Shown: positions 34,528 through 44,194 of the stretch, in pieces
Position numbering within the stretch: the stretch's first letter is position 1
Layout: each line of letters opens with the position of its first letter
Made by a program: the position numbers and the translations under genes
The notes under the pieces: generated by a model
The model's database searches: none
What the model was told of the DNA's origin: nothing
What the model saw: the letters and a program-made list of their open reading frames with translations, nothing else
From: JAXMEQ01 sp046348225
GTDB taxonomy: Bacteria; Pseudomonadota; Gammaproteobacteria; Burkholderiales; Burkholderiaceae_C
Assembly: GCA_046348225.1 (NCBI GenBank)
Contig: JAXMEQ010000005.1
Coordinates: 62,001 to 126,000 of the forward strand
Reading direction: 5' to 3'
DNA length: 64,000 bases

Positions 34528-36195
34528 TCACGCGCTGGCGTCGTCGATCAGCGCGCTCTGGCGCAACCGGCTCGGCGCCAGCGCACCGGCAGAATCCAGG
34601 ATGGGGTAGGCGATCGAGCAGATGTGCGAGTTGATGCGCTTGAGGTCGCTGATCAGGTCGATGTGAAGCGAGCTGGTTTCGATGCTCTGCACCGTGTTGT
34701 CCGACAGGCGGCCCAGGTGCGTGGCAGCGTACTCGCGTTCGAGGTCGCGAAAGCGGGCCTTTTCCTCCAGCAGCTTCTGCGCGTCGCGCACGGTCCCGTT
34801 GAGGAACACGCTCATGCCCAGGCGCAGGTTGTCCACCAGCCGGGCATGCAGCTCGCAGATCTCGGCCATGCCGGCCTCCGAGAAGTTGCGCCCCTTCTTG
34901 ATCTTCTTGTCCTCGATGTCCAGCAGCACGCGCTCGATGATGTCGCCGATCTGCTCCATGTTGATGGTGAAGCTGATGATGTCAGTCCAGCGGCGGCTTT
35001 CTTCCTCGCCCAGCGCTTCGCGCGAGATCTTGGTCAGGTAGTACTTGATCGCCGAGTACAGCTCGTCCACCGTGTCGTCCAGCTTGCGCAGGTGCTCGGC
35101 CAGCGCCAGGTCGTTGTCCTTGATGACCTTGAGCATGCCCAGCATCATGGTCTCCACGATGTCGGCCTGGTGCAGCGCCTCGCGCGCCGCGCACGAAATC
35201 GCCAGCGACGGCGTGCTCAGCGCCGACGGGTCGAGGTGGTGCGGGCGGCCGGAGGCCAGCGTCTTGTCGGGCTTGGGCAGCCAGGCCTGCACCCAGCGCG
35301 CCACCACCTGGGTGATGCCGATGAACAGCACCGCCACCATCAGGTTGAAGCTCAGGTGGAACATCACCACCGCCGTGGCCGCGTTGTCGCCCAGGTAGGG
35401 CCGCACATGGCGCAGCCACAGGCCGACCAGCGGCGCTGCAATCAGGATGCCCAGCACCTTGAACACGAAGTTGCCCATCGGCACCTGGCGCACTTCCACC
35501 GTGGACTTCATGGTGGTCAGCACCGCCAGCAGGCCGCTGCCCAGGTTGGCACCCAGCACCAGGCCCAGCGCCACGTCCAGCGGGATCACGCCCGAGGCGG
35601 CCAGCGTGGCCGTCAGCAGCACGATGGCCAGGCTGGAATACGACACCACCGCCAGCACGGCGCCCATGGTGATCTCCAGCAACAGGTCGCTGGTCAGCGT
35701 GCCCAGCAGCGCCTTGACGGCGGGCGACTGCGTCAGGATTTCGGTGGAGGCGGTGACCAGCCGCAACGCCAGCAGCATCAGGCCCAGGCCGATCAGGATG
35801 CGGCCAAAGCGGCCCACGCTGGTGGACTGGCGCGAGATGAACAGCACCACGCCAATGAAGATGAACAGCGGCGACAGCCAGGACAGGTCAAACGAGAACA
35901 CCACCGCCATCAGGCTGGTACCCACGTCGGCGCCCAGCATCACCGCCAGTGCCAGCGGCAGTGTGACCAGCCCCTGGCCGACGAAGGCCGACACGATGAG
36001 CGCGGTGGCGGTGCTGGACTGCACCAGCGCCGTGACGCCAATGCCCGAGAGGGCTGCGGTGTAGCGGTTGCTGATGCTGTGCGCCAGCACGTCGCGCAGG
36101 TTGGCACCGAACACCCGAAGGATGCCGGTGCGCACAAGATGGGTGCCCCAGACCAGCAGCGCGATGGCCGCCAAAAGATTCAACAAATGCTTCAT
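34528..36195 (-). CDS. Na/Pi cotransporter family protein with PhoU-like C-terminus
   Basis: 555 residues. The first ~310 form two inverted Na/Pi cotransport repeats, seen as LVQSSTATALIVSAFVGQG and GANLGSGLLAVL, with eight or so membrane segments. The remaining ~200 residues are a helical PhoU-like domain rich in charged helices. Family members (NptA/YjbB type) move phosphate with sodium or export phosphate. It lies at the end of the minus-strand block after lspA, with 36 bases between. Confidence 0.88.
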   Translation of the reverse strand: MKHLLNLLAAIALLVWGTHLVRTGILRVFGANLRDVLAHSISNRYTAALSGIGVTALVQSSTATALIVSAFVGQGLVTLPLALAVMLGADVGTSLMAVVFSFDLSWLSPLFIFIGVVLFISRQSTSVGRFGRILIGLGLMLLALRLVTASTEILTQSPAVKALLGTLTSDLLLEITMGAVLAVVSYSSLAIVLLTATLAASGVIPLDVALGLVLGANLGSGLLAVLTTMKSTVEVRQVPMGNFVFKVLGILIAAPLVGLWLRHVRPYLGDNAATAVVMFHLSFNLMVAVLFIGITQVVARWVQAWLPKPDKTLASGRPHHLDPSALSTPSLAISCAAREALHQADIVETMMLGMLKVIKDNDLALAEHLRKLDDTVDELYSAIKYYLTKISREALGEEESRRWTDIISFTINMEQIGDIIERVLLDIEDKKIKKGRNFSEAGMAEICELHARLVDNLRLGMSVFLNGTVRDAQKLLEEKARFRDLEREYAATHLGRLSDNTVQSIETSSLHIDLISDLKRINSHICSIAYPILDSAGALAPSRLRQSALIDDASA

Positions 36196-36231
36196 GCTTG
36201 AAGCACCTGATGATACGCCGGTCGCACGGTG

Positions 36232-36720
36232 CTACCGGCTTCTGCGCACCCGCAGCAGCTCGTCCAGGATCAGGCAGGCCGCGCCGATGCTGATGCCGGC
36301 GTCGGCCACGTTGAACGCCGGGAAGTGCCAGCCGGCCCAGTGGAAGTCCAGAAAGTCCACCACGTAGCCGTGCAGCAGGCGGTCCACCACGTTGCCAATG
36401 GCGCCGCCCAGGATGCAGGCCAGCGCAAAGGAAAACAGCCGCTGCCCGGCGTGCGAGCGCAGCATCCACAGGATGAACAGCGCCGCCGCCACGCCAATGG
36501 CCGTGAAGAACCAGCGCTGCCAGCCCGACGCCGCGGCCAGGAACGAGAACGCGGCGCCGGTGTTGTGCACCCGCACGATGTTGAAGAAGCTCGTGACGGT
36601 GGTGCTGTCACCGAGCTGGTAGTAGCCCAGGATCAGCACCTTGGTGAACTGGTCGGCGATCAGGATGATCAGCGCCAGCCCGAGCCAGGGCAGGGTGCTG
36701 GCGGAAGTGGCGCGGGCCAT
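36232..36720 (-). CDS. lspA: Lipoprotein signal peptidase (SPase II)
   Basis: 162-residue inner-membrane aspartyl protease with four membrane segments that cleaves prolipoprotein signal peptides. The two catalytic aspartates are visible in GGAIGNVVDRLLHGYVVDF and AFNVADAGISIG. The start overlaps the ileS stop by one base, the classical ribF-ileS-lspA order. It would process lipoproteins such as the BMP protein at 41 and the hydrolase at 44195. Confidence 0.96.
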   Translation of the reverse strand: MARATSASTLPWLGLALIILIADQFTKVLILGYYQLGDSTTVTSFFNIVRVHNTGAAFSFLAAASGWQRWFFTAIGVAAALFILWMLRSHAGQRLFSFALACILGGAIGNVVDRLLHGYVVDFLDFHWAGWHFPAFNVADAGISIGAACLILDELLRVRRSR

Positions 36721-39566
36721 CAGGCGTACCGCCGGTCTTCACCGGCGCCAAACAGGTTGCGGGTGCAGCGCCCGCAAATGGTGGGATGCGCCGGGTCATG
36801 GCCGACGTCGTCGCGGTAATGCCAGCAGCGCTCGCATTTTTCGGAACTTGAGGCTCCAACCCGCGCGACAGTTGCGTCGGCTGCTATTAATTCGATAGCA
36901 GACGTGATGAACACGAACTTCAGGTCGTCCCCCAGGCTGGCCAGCAGCGGGTGGTCGGCGGCGCTGGCGTCCAGGGCTACCGTCGCCTGCAGCGAGGAGC
37001 CGACCTGGCCGTCGGCGCGCAGGGCCTCGATGTCCTTGTTCACCTGGTCGCGCACCTCGCGGATGCGGGCCCACTTGGCCAGCAGCGCGTCATCGGCCGC
37101 AGGCAAGGCGGCGTAGGTCTCGAGGAAGATCGATTCGCTGTGGCCAAACAGCTTCCAGGCCTCCTCCGCGGTGAAGCTCAGGAACGGCGCCATCCAGCGC
37201 AGCATGGCGTGGGTGATGTGCCACAGCGCCGTCTGCGCGCTGCGCCGCGCTAGCGATTTCGGTGCGGTGGTGTAGAGGCGGTCCTTCAGGATGTCGAGGT
37301 AGAAGCCGCCCAGGTCTTCGCTGCAATACAGCTGCAGCTTGGCCACCACCGGGTGGAACTCGTACACCTCGTAATGCGCCAGTACCTCGGCCTGGAACTG
37401 TGCCGCGCGGCTCAGCGCGTAGCGGTCGATCTCCAGCATCTGGTCAGGTGTTACCGCGTCAGTGGCCGGGTCAAAGTCGCTCACGTTGGCCAGCAGGAAG
37501 CGCAGTGTGTTGCGGATGCGGCGGTAGGCGTCCACCACGCGGGCCAGGATCTTGTCGTCGCCTGCGATGTCGCCCGAATAGTCGGATGCCGCGACCCAGA
37601 GGCGGATGATTTCCGCGCCCAGCTTCTTGCTGGTTTCCTGCGGGTCCACGCCGTTGCCCAGGCTCTTGCTCATCTTGCGACCCTGGCTGTCCACGGTGAA
37701 GCCGTGCGTCAGCAGCGCCTTGTAGGGCGCGCGGCCGTACATGGCGCAGGCGGTGAGCAGCGAGCTGTGGAACCAGCCGCGGTGCTGGTCGTGGCCTTCC
37801 AGGTACAGGTCGGCCTCAGGGCCACTGTCATGGCCGGCCCCGGGATGGCTGCCCTTGAGCACGGTGGTGTGCGTGGTGCCGGAGTCGAACCACACTTCCA
37901 GGATGTCACTGCTCTTGGTGTAGGCCGCGGCGTCGGCCGCGCTGTCCACCCGCGCCAGGATGTCTTCTGCGCTGGCCTTGCTCCAGGCCTCGATGCCGCC
38001 CTGCTGCACGATGCCGGCCGCCACGTCGAGGATTTCCAGCGTCCGCGGGTGCAGCTCGCCCGTGTCCTTGTGCAGGAACAGTGGCAGGGGCACGCCCCAG
38101 CTGCGCTGGCGGCTGATGCACCAGTCGGGCCGGCCGGCAATCATGTCGCGCAGCCGGGCCTTGCCATTCTCGGGGAAGAAGCCGGTTTCCTCGATCGCCT
38201 TGAGCGCCAGGTTGCGCAGCGTGTCGGGCGCCTTGTCGCGGGTGAACACCCCCTCGCCCTCGTCCATGCGGATGAACCACTGTGCGGCGGCGCGGTAGAT
38301 CACCGGCGTCTTGTGGCGCCAGCAGTGCGGGTAGCTGTGGGTGATGTCGTGTGTGGCAAACAGCCGCCCGGCATTGCGCAGCGTCTCGATGATCTGCGGC
38401 ACCGCCTTCCAGATGTTCAGGCCGCCAAACAGCGGAAAGTCGGCCGCGTAGCTGCCGTTTCCCTGCACCGGGTTGAGGATGTCGTCGTACGACATTCCAT
38501 GGGCGACGCATGAGTTGAAGTCGTCTACACCGTAAGCCGGAGAGGAATGGACAATGCCAGTACCGTCATCGGCGGTCACGTATTCGGCAACTAGCACGGT
38601 GGCTTTGCGTCGGTAGCCTGCATCGACATCGGCGAGTGGGTGCCAAAAGTGCAGTCCAGTTGCGAGCGCCTGCCCTTTCTTGGTCGCCAACACGCTCCCT
38701 GTCAATCCGTAGCGGTCGAGACACTTCTCCACCAGTTGAGTTGCGACGAGCAGAACGCCTTTTTCAGTATCCACCAGTGAATAGTCGAGATCCGGGTGCA
38801 CGTTCAGCGCCTGGTTGGCCGGGATGGTCCAGGCGGTGGTGGTCCAGATGACGGCGAACGCGTCTTTTGCCAGCGCTGGCAGGCCGAACGCGGCCGCCAG
38901 CTTGTCCGGCTCGGCGCACTGGAAGCCCACGTCCAGCGTGGTGCTCTTCTTGTCGGCGTATTCGATCTCGAATTCGGCCAGCGAGCTGCCGCAGTCAAAG
39001 CACCAGTACACCGGTTTCAGGCCGCGGTAAACAAAGCCGCGCTCCATCACGCGCTTGAAGGCGCGGATCTCGTCGGCCTCGTTGCGGAAGTCCATGGTGC
39101 GGTAGGGGTGCTCCCAGTCGCCCAGCACACCGAGGCGCTTGAAGTCCGCCATCTGGATGCCGATCTGCTCGGTGGCGAAGGCGCGGCTCTTGGCCTGCAT
39201 CTCGTCGCGTGGCAGGTTGCGGCCGTACTTCTTCTCGATGGCGTTTTCGATCGGCAGGCCATGGCAGTCCCAGCCTGGGATGTACTGCGCGTCCAGGCCC
39301 TTGAGCTGGCGCGCCTTGACGATCATGTCCTTAAGGATCTTGTTGACCGCGTGCCCCATGTGGATCTGGCCGTTGGCATAGGGCGGGCCGTCGTGCAGGA
39401 TGAACTTGGGCGCGTGGCGCCGTGCATCGCGCAGCTTCTTGTACAGGCCCTGGTCTTCCCAGGCCTGGGTCCAGCCGGGTTCCCGCTTGGGCAGATCCCC
39501 CCGCATCGGGAACGGCGTGTCGGGCAGGTTCAGGGTGGCGCGGTAGTCAACTTTGTCGGTGCTCAT
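36720..39566 (-). CDS. ileS: Isoleucyl-tRNA synthetase
   Basis: 948 residues, class I synthetase charging tRNA-Ile. The HIGH motif is in NGQIHMGHAVNKI, the KMSKS motif in GRKMSKSLGNG, and the C-terminal zinc site has CERCWHY followed by CGRCTRN. The ATG at 39566 (MSTDKV) is taken over an upstream one four codons earlier. A CTR element at 36851-36899 encodes about 16 residues (AIELIAADATVARVGA) in the linker just before the zinc motif, in sense and in frame. The block at 38500-38800 has slightly different codon use from the rest. Confidence 0.97.
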   Translation of the reverse strand: MSTDKVDYRATLNLPDTPFPMRGDLPKREPGWTQAWEDQGLYKKLRDARRHAPKFILHDGPPYANGQIHMGHAVNKILKDMIVKARQLKGLDAQYIPGWDCHGLPIENAIEKKYGRNLPRDEMQAKSRAFATEQIGIQMADFKRLGVLGDWEHPYRTMDFRNEADEIRAFKRVMERGFVYRGLKPVYWCFDCGSSLAEFEIEYADKKSTTLDVGFQCAEPDKLAAAFGLPALAKDAFAVIWTTTAWTIPANQALNVHPDLDYSLVDTEKGVLLVATQLVEKCLDRYGLTGSVLATKKGQALATGLHFWHPLADVDAGYRRKATVLVAEYVTADDGTGIVHSSPAYGVDDFNSCVAHGMSYDDILNPVQGNGSYAADFPLFGGLNIWKAVPQIIETLRNAGRLFATHDITHSYPHCWRHKTPVIYRAAAQWFIRMDEGEGVFTRDKAPDTLRNLALKAIEETGFFPENGKARLRDMIAGRPDWCISRQRSWGVPLPLFLHKDTGELHPRTLEILDVAAGIVQQGGIEAWSKASAEDILARVDSAADAAAYTKSSDILEVWFDSGTTHTTVLKGSHPGAGHDSGPEADLYLEGHDQHRGWFHSSLLTACAMYGRAPYKALLTHGFTVDSQGRKMSKSLGNGVDPQETSKKLGAEIIRLWVAASDYSGDIAGDDKILARVVDAYRRIRNTLRFLLANVSDFDPATDAVTPDQMLEIDRYALSRAAQFQAEVLAHYEVYEFHPVVAKLQLYCSEDLGGFYLDILKDRLYTTAPKSLARRSAQTALWHITHAMLRWMAPFLSFTAEEAWKLFGHSESIFLETYAALPAADDALLAKWARIREVRDQVNKDIEALRADGQVGSSLQATVALDASAADHPLLASLGDDLKFVFITSAIELIAADATVARVGASSSEKCERCWHYRDDVGHDPAHPTICGRCTRNLFGAGEDRRYA
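36851..36899 (-). repeat. CTR element copy inside ileS
   Basis: On the minus (coding) strand it reads GCTATCGAATTAATAGC, then AGCCGACGCAACTGTC and GCGCGGGTTGGAGCC. It is read in the same frame as the lolA copy, giving a clearly similar peptide. Confidence 0.85.
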
Positions 39567-39675
39567 GGCGGGCTTCAAACAGGTTCAGGGGCGGAGGGCC
39601 TGCACAACGGCAGTGCCTAACGAATGCGGGGGCAGGGAGCGGGGCATGCAGCGGGCGGGGCCGCCCGCGGCCCCT

Positions 39676-40671
39676 TCAAATTCGCGCGGCGAACCAGGCG
39701 CGCGCGTCGTCACAGTCCCTGGCGATGCCCTCGGTCAGGGCTTCCAGACTGTCGTACTTGCGTTCGTCGTGCAGTTTGTGCAGCAGTTCCACCCGGATGA
39801 TTTTACCGTACGCCCCCTCGGGGCCCAGGGTGGCCGGCCAGTCGAGGCAATGGGTCTCCAGCAGCACCAGGCCGCCGTTCACGTCCTGCGGGTCCAGCGA
39901 CGGCCGGATGCCCAGGTTGGCCACACCAGCCAGGGGCAGGCCCAGGCCATGCACCCGCACCGCAAAGATGCCGCTGGCGGCCGGCTTCCAGTGGGCAAAG
40001 CGCAGGTTCAGCGTGCGGAACCCGTCCGGTCGGTTCGCGTCGCGGCCCAGTTCCCGCCCGAGCTTGCGTCCGTGCACCACATGGCCGCTGATGCTGTACG
40101 GCCGGCCCAGCAGCGCCGCCGCGTCGTCCATGCGCCCCTGATTCAGGGCCTCGCGCACCGCCGAGCTGGACACGCGCAGTCCGCGCACCTCGTAGCTGTT
40201 CATGCGCGCCACATCGAAGCCACTCGCTGCCCCGGCAGCGTCGAGCATGGCGTAGTCGCCAGCGCGTTTGGCACCAAAGCGGAAGTCGTCGCCGACCAGC
40301 ACATATTTCACGCCCAGACCCTGCACCAGCACGTCGCGGATGAAGGCGTCCGGCGCTTGCGCGGCGAAGGCGGCATTGAAGGGCAGCACCACGCACTGGT
40401 CGACGCCGCATGCGGCCAGCTCGCCCAGCTTGTCGCGCAGCGTGGCGATGCGCGCGGGCGCCAGCGCGGGCTTGCGGGCCACGGCGGCGAAGTAGTCGCG
40501 CGGGTGCGGCTCAAAGGTCATCACGCAGCTGGGCACGCCACGGTGGCGCGCTTCGCTGCGCAGCAGCGCCAGCATGGCCTGATGGCCGCGGTGCACGCCA
40601 TCAAAGTTGCCGATGGTCAGCGCACAGGCAGGTGCCATGCCGGTCTGGTGAAAGCCTCGGAAGATGCGCAT
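39676..40671 (-). CDS. ribF: Bifunctional riboflavin kinase / FAD synthetase
   Basis: 331 residues. The N-terminal adenylyltransferase domain has the motif TIGNFDGVHRGHQAML, and the C-terminal flavokinase domain includes GRPYSISGHVVHG and, later, TLNLRFAHWKPA and GIFAVRVHG. It makes FMN and FAD from riboflavin. The ATG at 40671 (MRIFRG) is chosen because upstream codons run through a CTR element and do not match the family. It starts the ribF-ileS-lspA block. Confidence 0.95.
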   Translation of the reverse strand: MRIFRGFHQTGMAPACALTIGNFDGVHRGHQAMLALLRSEARHRGVPSCVMTFEPHPRDYFAAVARKPALAPARIATLRDKLGELAACGVDQCVVLPFNAAFAAQAPDAFIRDVLVQGLGVKYVLVGDDFRFGAKRAGDYAMLDAAGAASGFDVARMNSYEVRGLRVSSSAVREALNQGRMDDAAALLGRPYSISGHVVHGRKLGRELGRDANRPDGFRTLNLRFAHWKPAASGIFAVRVHGLGLPLAGVANLGIRPSLDPQDVNGGLVLLETHCLDWPATLGPEGAYGKIIRVELLHKLHDERKYDSLEALTEGIARDCDDARAWFAARI

Positions 40672-40681
40672 GGGCCGGGAT

Positions 40682-40732
40682 GTTGATATCTTTTTGATAG
40701 CAGCCGCCGCACGCCAATCAAGCCCGGGCGGT
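40682..40732 (+). repeat. CTR element copy upstream of ribF
   Basis: Head TTGATATCTTTTTGATAGC, then AGCCGCCGCACGCC and a GCCCGGGCGG end. It is the most diverged copy, and lies in the divergent ribF / HNH intergenic region 11 bases before the ribF ATG, where it may affect the ribF leader. Confidence 0.65.
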
Positions 40733-40839
40733 TGCTGCAGTGCGGGAGTGTCACGGAAACAGGTTATATTGTGCTTCACACCGTCGCCAGACGCCGGCCC
40801 GCACATTCAACGGTTTTTCATCTCTGATGGAGGCGTGTT

Positions 40840-41400
40840 TTGAAGGTCTTGAAGCTGTCCGCCCAAGGGTTGCCCCAGTCGTGGATTTCACTGGAGCAGG
40901 CCGTGCTGCATTACGCGGCGGAAGAGGTGCGCTGGGAGGTGGGGGCCGAGGTGGCGGTGTTCCACGGCGGCCACAACGCCGTGACCGGCCTGCAGTCGGT
41001 GATCACGATCAACAGCATCATCGGCACCAAGGGCGTGCCCAACATCAACCCGTTTGACCTGAAACCCGGCCTGACCAACAGCAAGCTGTTTGCGCGTGAC
41101 CGCAACGTCTGCGCCTACTGCGGCGGCCATTTCCACGAAGACGAACTCACGCGCGAACACATCATCCCGTTCGCGCAGAACGGGCAGGACCACTGGATGA
41201 ATGTGGTCACTGCCTGCCGGGCCTGCAATCACCGCAAGAGCAGCCGCACCCCCGAACAGGCGCGCATGCCGCTTTTGTATGCGCCTTACGTGCCCAGCCT
41301 GTGGGAAGACTTCATCCTGCGCAACCGCCGGATCCTGGCGGACCAGATGGAGTTCCTGATGGCGCACCTGCCCAAGACCTCACGCCTGCACGCGTGCTAA
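40840..41400 (+). CDS. HNH endonuclease
   Basis: 186 residues. The HNH/zinc core is RNVCAYCGGHFHEDELTREH followed by IIPFAQ and CRACNHRKSSRTPEQA, with two CxxC pairs holding zinc and the catalytic His in EHIIP. The start is TTG at 40840, supported by a strong GGAGG seven bases upstream and no better ATG. Such stand-alone HNH proteins are widespread in Burkholderiales and their role is not established. A TATATT at 40765-40770 in the upstream gap could be a -10 element. Confidence 0.85.
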   Translation: MKVLKLSAQGLPQSWISLEQAVLHYAAEEVRWEVGAEVAVFHGGHNAVTGLQSVITINSIIGTKGVPNINPFDLKPGLTNSKLFARDRNVCAYCGGHFHEDELTREHIIPFAQNGQDHWMNVVTACRACNHRKSSRTPEQARMPLLYAPYVPSLWEDFILRNRRILADQMEFLMAHLPKTSRLHAC

Positions 41401-41419
41401 GGCCCTGCCCGGCGGGGCC
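41401..41419. terminator. Bidirectional hairpin between convergent genes
   Basis: GGCCC / GGGCC stem filling the 19 bases between the HNH stop and the stop of the convergent large gene. There is no T-run on either side, so terminator strength is doubtful. Confidence 0.4.
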
Positions 41420-44026
41420 TCAGGGCTCGCCGGTGGCGGTGACGGTGCACGTCAGCACAAAGGTGACGGTACCGCCCGACGGAAAGGTCGGAATCGCCAG
41501 GCCCGTACCTGACTGCAGCGCACTGACAAACAGCTGCGCCGGCAGCGGGCACGACGCACCACCTGCCGCAGAACAGGAGATGTCCGTGCAATCGAGCCCC
41601 GTGGCTGCAGGGTCTTTCAGCACCGCGCCATCGGCCGACGCCGGCCCTCCATTGGCTACGGTGATGGTGTAGGCATTGGTCGAGCCGGTCACCAGCACCG
41701 TCTTGCCGTCGTCCTTGGTGATCGACAGGTTGGCGGCGGGCTTGATGACGATCACCACCGTCGCCGTGTTGTCGGCGGTGTTGGTGTCCAGCGCGCCGGT
41801 GACGGTATAGATGCCCACCGAGTTGGTGGCAGTGCCGATCACCCCGGTGACGCTGGCCTTGGCAACGACGGTGATGTCGCAGCCTCCGCCAACGGGGACC
41901 CCGGTGATCGTGCCCCTCACGATGGTCGCCCCGGCAAGCGTGGTGGTTCTGACGGAACAGCCCGCGGCACCGCCCACGGTCGCCGTGCCCAGCGAGAGCG
42001 TGGGCGTTATCAATACAGGCAAGGTATCGGTGAACGTTCGGGTACCGTTCACGCCTCCACCGTTGCGGATGCTGATGATGTAGGAAATGGTCTGCCCCGA
42101 GGCCACGTCGAGCTGGGCTGTGGTGGTGACGCCGGTGGTTCCTTCCCGCTGCGACTTGACCACCGAAAAGTCCGAGGCCCGCAGGTAATAGCTCGCCGTG
42201 GCGGCGGCGGCGTTGGAGCCCGACACCATGGTCAGGCTGCCGGCCGGGATCGAGTTGGCACTGAGCGCTGCCACCGTCTGTGACACCACGATGCTGAAGC
42301 TGCAGCTGCCGGCCGTGACGCCCCCCGGAATGACCGCGCCACTGGGAATGGTGGCGGTGCCGAGGTTGATGGTGCCGGTGATGGTCGTCAGCGCGGACCG
42401 GGTGGTCGCCACGCCGTCCGAAAAACAGGTCACGGCCCGCGACACCGGGTTGCCGATTTTCATGTTGGTCGGCAACACGTCGATCAGTGCCGCGGTCAGG
42501 GTGTTGGTGATGGTGTTCGGGTTGGTGATGACGATGGTCAGCGTGGTCGTGCCCACCGTGGCCGACGAAGTGGTCTGGGCAAACGACTTGCTGATGGTCG
42601 GGGCGTTGGGCAGCGACACGTTCTGCACCTGGAACGTCGCGGCCGCCTGGGCAGCGTTGGTCCCGACCGAAGTCGACAGGCTGCCCGCCGGAATGGTGTT
42701 GTTGTAGAAAGCCGCCACCGTTGCAGACACCTGTACGCTGAACGAACAACTGCCGCCACTGGTGGCACCTCCCGGAATCTGTGACCCTGAAACGACGACT
42801 GTGCTGGTGGCCCCGGCTATGCCCGTAATCGTGGCACTGGCAGGGCGTGTGGCACTGGCGCCGTCCGAAAAGCAGGACGCCGACAGCGCTGGCGTGGTGT
42901 AGATCGCCATGCCCGAGGGGAAGGTGTCCGTCAGCGCCTGCGTCAGGTATATCGGTGTCTTGTTGGGGTTGTTGATCGTGATGGTCAGTACCGTTGTGCC
43001 GGGTGAGGTGGCCGTGGTGGGGCTGAACGACTTGGTAACGGTTGGCGGATCTGGCGGTGCCACGCAGTTGCCGGCGTCACCTACCGCCGTACCACTTTGG
43101 ACGAGTGTGCTGTTGACAGTCGGGGCCGCAGTGTGGTCTGTGATCCGGTAAGTCTCAATGGGCGCTGCGGCGCTGCCAACGTATACGCTTCCGGAGAACG
43201 GATCCACTGCAACCGCGGCAATGCCGTATGCGGCCGACAGGCCCGCGACCGTGGCGGTCTGCACCACCTGGGCACTGTTGATGGTGTAACCGGTGTAGTT
43301 GAGCGACAGCTTCAGGAAGCGCACCGGGTCGGTGTTCGTGACCAGCCAGAGGGCGCCGGTCTGCTGGTCCGCAAAAATGTCGCCGCTGGTATTGACGAGC
43401 GGGTAGGTCACCGTGCCGGTGCCGGTCGTCTGGTACACCGTGGTCCACGACACACTGCCAGGGCTCTCCGGGTCGAGCAAACCGATGTTGACCAGCGGGC
43501 CGGACGTGGTGGACGTACCGTTGATAGGAATGTTCGTCACCGAATTGCGGGTGCCCAGGATGAACATGCGGCGGTTGGAGGTGTCCCGGTCCAGCGTGGC
43601 GCCCACGAAGAACTGGATGGTGCTGGTGGCAGTCGTTCCGCTGGTCTGTGTGTACGTGAACGACGGCGGCGTCTGGATGATGGTGCCGCCGGCCATCTGC
43701 GCAAAGGTGATGCTGCCCGTGGTATTGCTGAACGTCGCCTTGTACATGCTGGCACCGGCAGCACCGACCTGGCTGGCAAAGTAAAGCGCGCCATCGCCCT
43801 CGAAGCCCGACAGGGCGTTGGGCCCGGCCACCGGCGTCACGGCGGCTGTCACCCAGCTGCTGGCGGTGGCGTTCCAGTAGTTGAGGTTGGAACCCGCGGT
43901 CGCCCACAACGCGCCGCAGGCCGACGGTACGGCCTGTGCCCAGCCCGCCGCAAAAAGCAGCACCAGCGCCACTGCAGCACGCAGGGCTTGGGTCAGGCGA
44001 AGAGACGTTGCCGTGAGGCGGAACAT
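41420..44026 (-). CDS. Large secreted protein with repeated DUF7933/DUF11-like domains
   Basis: 868 residues with a Sec signal peptide ending about AAGWAQA|VPSACG. The first ~310 residues look like a beta-propeller-like or surface domain. Two tandem ~140-residue repeats follow, each opening with a TKSF / SKSF motif (PTVTKSFSPTTATSPG and PTISKSFAQTTSSATVG) and containing CFSDG and GSCSFSV. Two DUF11-like Ig-fold units finish the chain (FSVVKSQREGTT and NLSITKDDGKTVLVTGS). Thr, Ser and Ala dominate. No LPXTG, PEP-CTERM or autotransporter end is visible, so how it is retained or released is unclear. An in-frame TTG at 44032 is an alternative start. Confidence 0.8.
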   Translation of the reverse strand: MFRLTATSLRLTQALRAAVALVLLFAAGWAQAVPSACGALWATAGSNLNYWNATASSWVTAAVTPVAGPNALSGFEGDGALYFASQVGAAGASMYKATFSNTTGSITFAQMAGGTIIQTPPSFTYTQTSGTTATSTIQFFVGATLDRDTSNRRMFILGTRNSVTNIPINGTSTTSGPLVNIGLLDPESPGSVSWTTVYQTTGTGTVTYPLVNTSGDIFADQQTGALWLVTNTDPVRFLKLSLNYTGYTINSAQVVQTATVAGLSAAYGIAAVAVDPFSGSVYVGSAAAPIETYRITDHTAAPTVNSTLVQSGTAVGDAGNCVAPPDPPTVTKSFSPTTATSPGTTVLTITINNPNKTPIYLTQALTDTFPSGMAIYTTPALSASCFSDGASATRPASATITGIAGATSTVVVSGSQIPGGATSGGSCSFSVQVSATVAAFYNNTIPAGSLSTSVGTNAAQAAATFQVQNVSLPNAPTISKSFAQTTSSATVGTTTLTIVITNPNTITNTLTAALIDVLPTNMKIGNPVSRAVTCFSDGVATTRSALTTITGTINLGTATIPSGAVIPGGVTAGSCSFSIVVSQTVAALSANSIPAGSLTMVSGSNAAAATASYYLRASDFSVVKSQREGTTGVTTTAQLDVASGQTISYIISIRNGGGVNGTRTFTDTLPVLITPTLSLGTATVGGAAGCSVRTTTLAGATIVRGTITGVPVGGGCDITVVAKASVTGVIGTATNSVGIYTVTGALDTNTADNTATVVIVIKPAANLSITKDDGKTVLVTGSTNAYTITVANGGPASADGAVLKDPAATGLDCTDISCSAAGGASCPLPAQLFVSALQSGTGLAIPTFPSGGTVTFVLTCTVTATGEP

Positions 44027-44152
44027 TGCCAATTGGTTTCCAGAACAATGCGGCGAACCTCAAAATCCAGTCGCCGGCCCCGGAATCTTACGACAGAAGC
44101 CTTCATCCAGACACAAATTGTTGCGTCTTCGGTCGTGCGGTCGGGCGGCTGG

Positions 44153-44172
44153 CTGTGGCGCACATGCCACAG
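44153..44172. other. Stem-loop after the lipase-like gene
   Basis: Perfect 7-bp stem CTGTGGC / GCCACAG with a six-base loop in the gap between the minus-strand lipase-like gene and the DUF11-type gene. No T-run follows on the minus strand. The rest of this 168-base gap shows no gene. Confidence 0.4.
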
Positions 44173-44194
44173 GCAGCGTGACGGAATTGGCATT

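Noticed and set aside
34243..36201. A 652-codon open frame on the plus strand
   Set aside because: His/Gln/Arg-rich shadow of the Na/Pi cotransporter gene on the other strand.
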